The notes below the pieces were generated by a model. It had not been told where the DNA came from, made no database searches, and saw only the letters and a list, made by a program, of their open reading frames with translations. The translations under genes were made by a program, and so were the position numbers. Below are positions 63,541 through 64,000 of a stretch of DNA of 64,000 nucleotides, piece after piece; position 1 is the stretch's first letter, and every line of letters begins with the position of its first letter. This DNA is from Ornatilinea apprima (lineage in GTDB: Bacteria; Chloroflexota; Anaerolineae; Anaerolineales; Anaerolineaceae), in NCBI RefSeq assembly GCF_001306115.1, contig NZ_LGCL01000034.1:1-64000 (forward strand). The letters are read 5' to 3'.

Positions 63541-64000
63541 ATGAACAATCAAAACCCAAAGAAACGAAGTCTATTGCCAGTATTGCTGGCAGTTCTGGCG
63601 GGGATGCTGGCGCTGGTATGGGGGGTGGGTTATGTTTCCACCCGCTATACCACCTGGCTGCCCGCGCCGTATCGCAAAGCAGCGCAGGTTGCGCCCACCA
63701 AAGGCAGCCGTGAGAAAAAATGGATCGCGGATATTGACTATTACGCCACTCAACTCCCGCGCCTGCATATCAACGCTTTTCACAGTCTGAGCGCGGAGCA
63801 GTTCGCGCAGGAGATTGAATCGCTGAAGGCCAGCGTGCCCCAGTTGAGTGATAACCAGATCGGCCTGGAACTGGTGCGCCTGACCGCCGCGATTGGCGAC
63901 GCGCACACACGCGCCGTACCGGCGCAGTGGCGTCAGGCCAGCTTGCTGCCGCTGCGGCTGTATTGGTTTGATGACGGACTGGTGGTCACCGGGGTGATGC
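63541..64000 (+). CDS. S41-peptidase-like protein, N-terminal part only
   Basis: The window ends inside this gene. The visible 153 residues begin with a basic stretch and one membrane helix (LLPVLLAVLAGMLALVWGVGYV), then an external part with ADIDYYATQLPRLHINAF and GLELVRLTAAIGDAHTRAV. This resembles the N-terminal region of S41 (tail-specific) peptidases, whose catalytic Ser and Lys would come beyond the edge. The ATG at 63541 is 7 bp after a weak AAGAAG; another ATG is two codons upstream. It lies 111 bp after the ATPase. Confidence 0.6.
   Translation, partial: MNNQNPKKRSLLPVLLAVLAGMLALVWGVGYVSTRYTTWLPAPYRKAAQVAPTKGSREKKWIADIDYYATQLPRLHINAFHSLSAEQFAQEIESLKASVPQLSDNQIGLELVRLTAAIGDAHTRAVPAQWRQASLLPLRLYWFDDGLVVTGVM

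Overview
The window looks like a chromosomal segment of a GC-rich bacterium, most plausibly a Chloroflexota member of the Anaerolineae type. The basis is family resemblance: the Csm/Csx15 gene set, NB-ARC and TPR proteins, a WD40-like lipoprotein with a Pro/Thr-rich linker, and SorC regulators with Liv-type transporters. Taxonomy is an inference from memory, not a computed placement.

Region 1 (1-18,600, genes on the minus strand) is a complete type III-A CRISPR-Cas locus. Reading in the direction of transcription it runs: CARF-LuxR regulator, cas10 (HD and GGDD motifs intact), an AlbA_2-NACHT ATPase, csm2, csm3, csm4, csm5, a CARF-HEPN ribonuclease (Csx2/TM1812 type), a CARF-nuclease (Can2/Card1 type), csx15, cas6, a small acidic protein of unknown function, cas1, cas2, a leader with hairpins, then an array of 55 repeats and 54 spacers. 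The AlbA_2-NACHT gene is AT-rich, is inserted between cas10 and csm2, and is nevertheless placed with its start 2 bases after the cas10 stop and its stop 3 bases before the csm2 start. This is the strongest candidate for something new in the window. The locus has four proteins linked to cyclic oligoadenylate (cOA): CARF-HEPN, CARF-nuclease, CARF-LuxR and Csx15.

Region 2 (18,700-28,900) continues as a defence-like accessory zone: two SF1 helicases in one operon, an AT-rich orphan protein with a possible HNH-like motif, a lipoprotein, tRNA-Lys(CUU) with a partial duplicate of its 3' end, and an NB-ARC ATPase overlapping a TPR protein (a split STAND module).

Region 3 (28,990-47,900) is metabolic. 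Two divergent operons meet at 35,153-35,542, with near-consensus promoters facing both ways and a shared palindromic operator motif. Left: alcohol dehydrogenase, SorC regulator, cupin, then pyruvate:ferredoxin oxidoreductase. Right: SorC regulator, a five-gene Liv-type ABC transporter, a TIM-barrel isomerase, a second dehydrogenase, a Cys/Met-type PLP enzyme, an FGGY kinase, a class II aldolase and a D-2-hydroxyacid dehydrogenase. Together they suggest uptake and breakdown of a sugar or polyol that I cannot identify.

Region 4 (47,900-64,000, plus strand) has a promoter followed by a structured RNA or leader and terminator, argG-argH, an HprK-like kinase with a flippase-like membrane protein and a PPTase-like protein, a chemotaxis receptor with an extra C-terminal sensor domain, trmO, a GyrI-like/AraC pair, a CPBP protease, an ECF sigma/anti-sigma pair leading into an ABC exporter operon, and a truncated S41-peptidase-like gene at the window edge.
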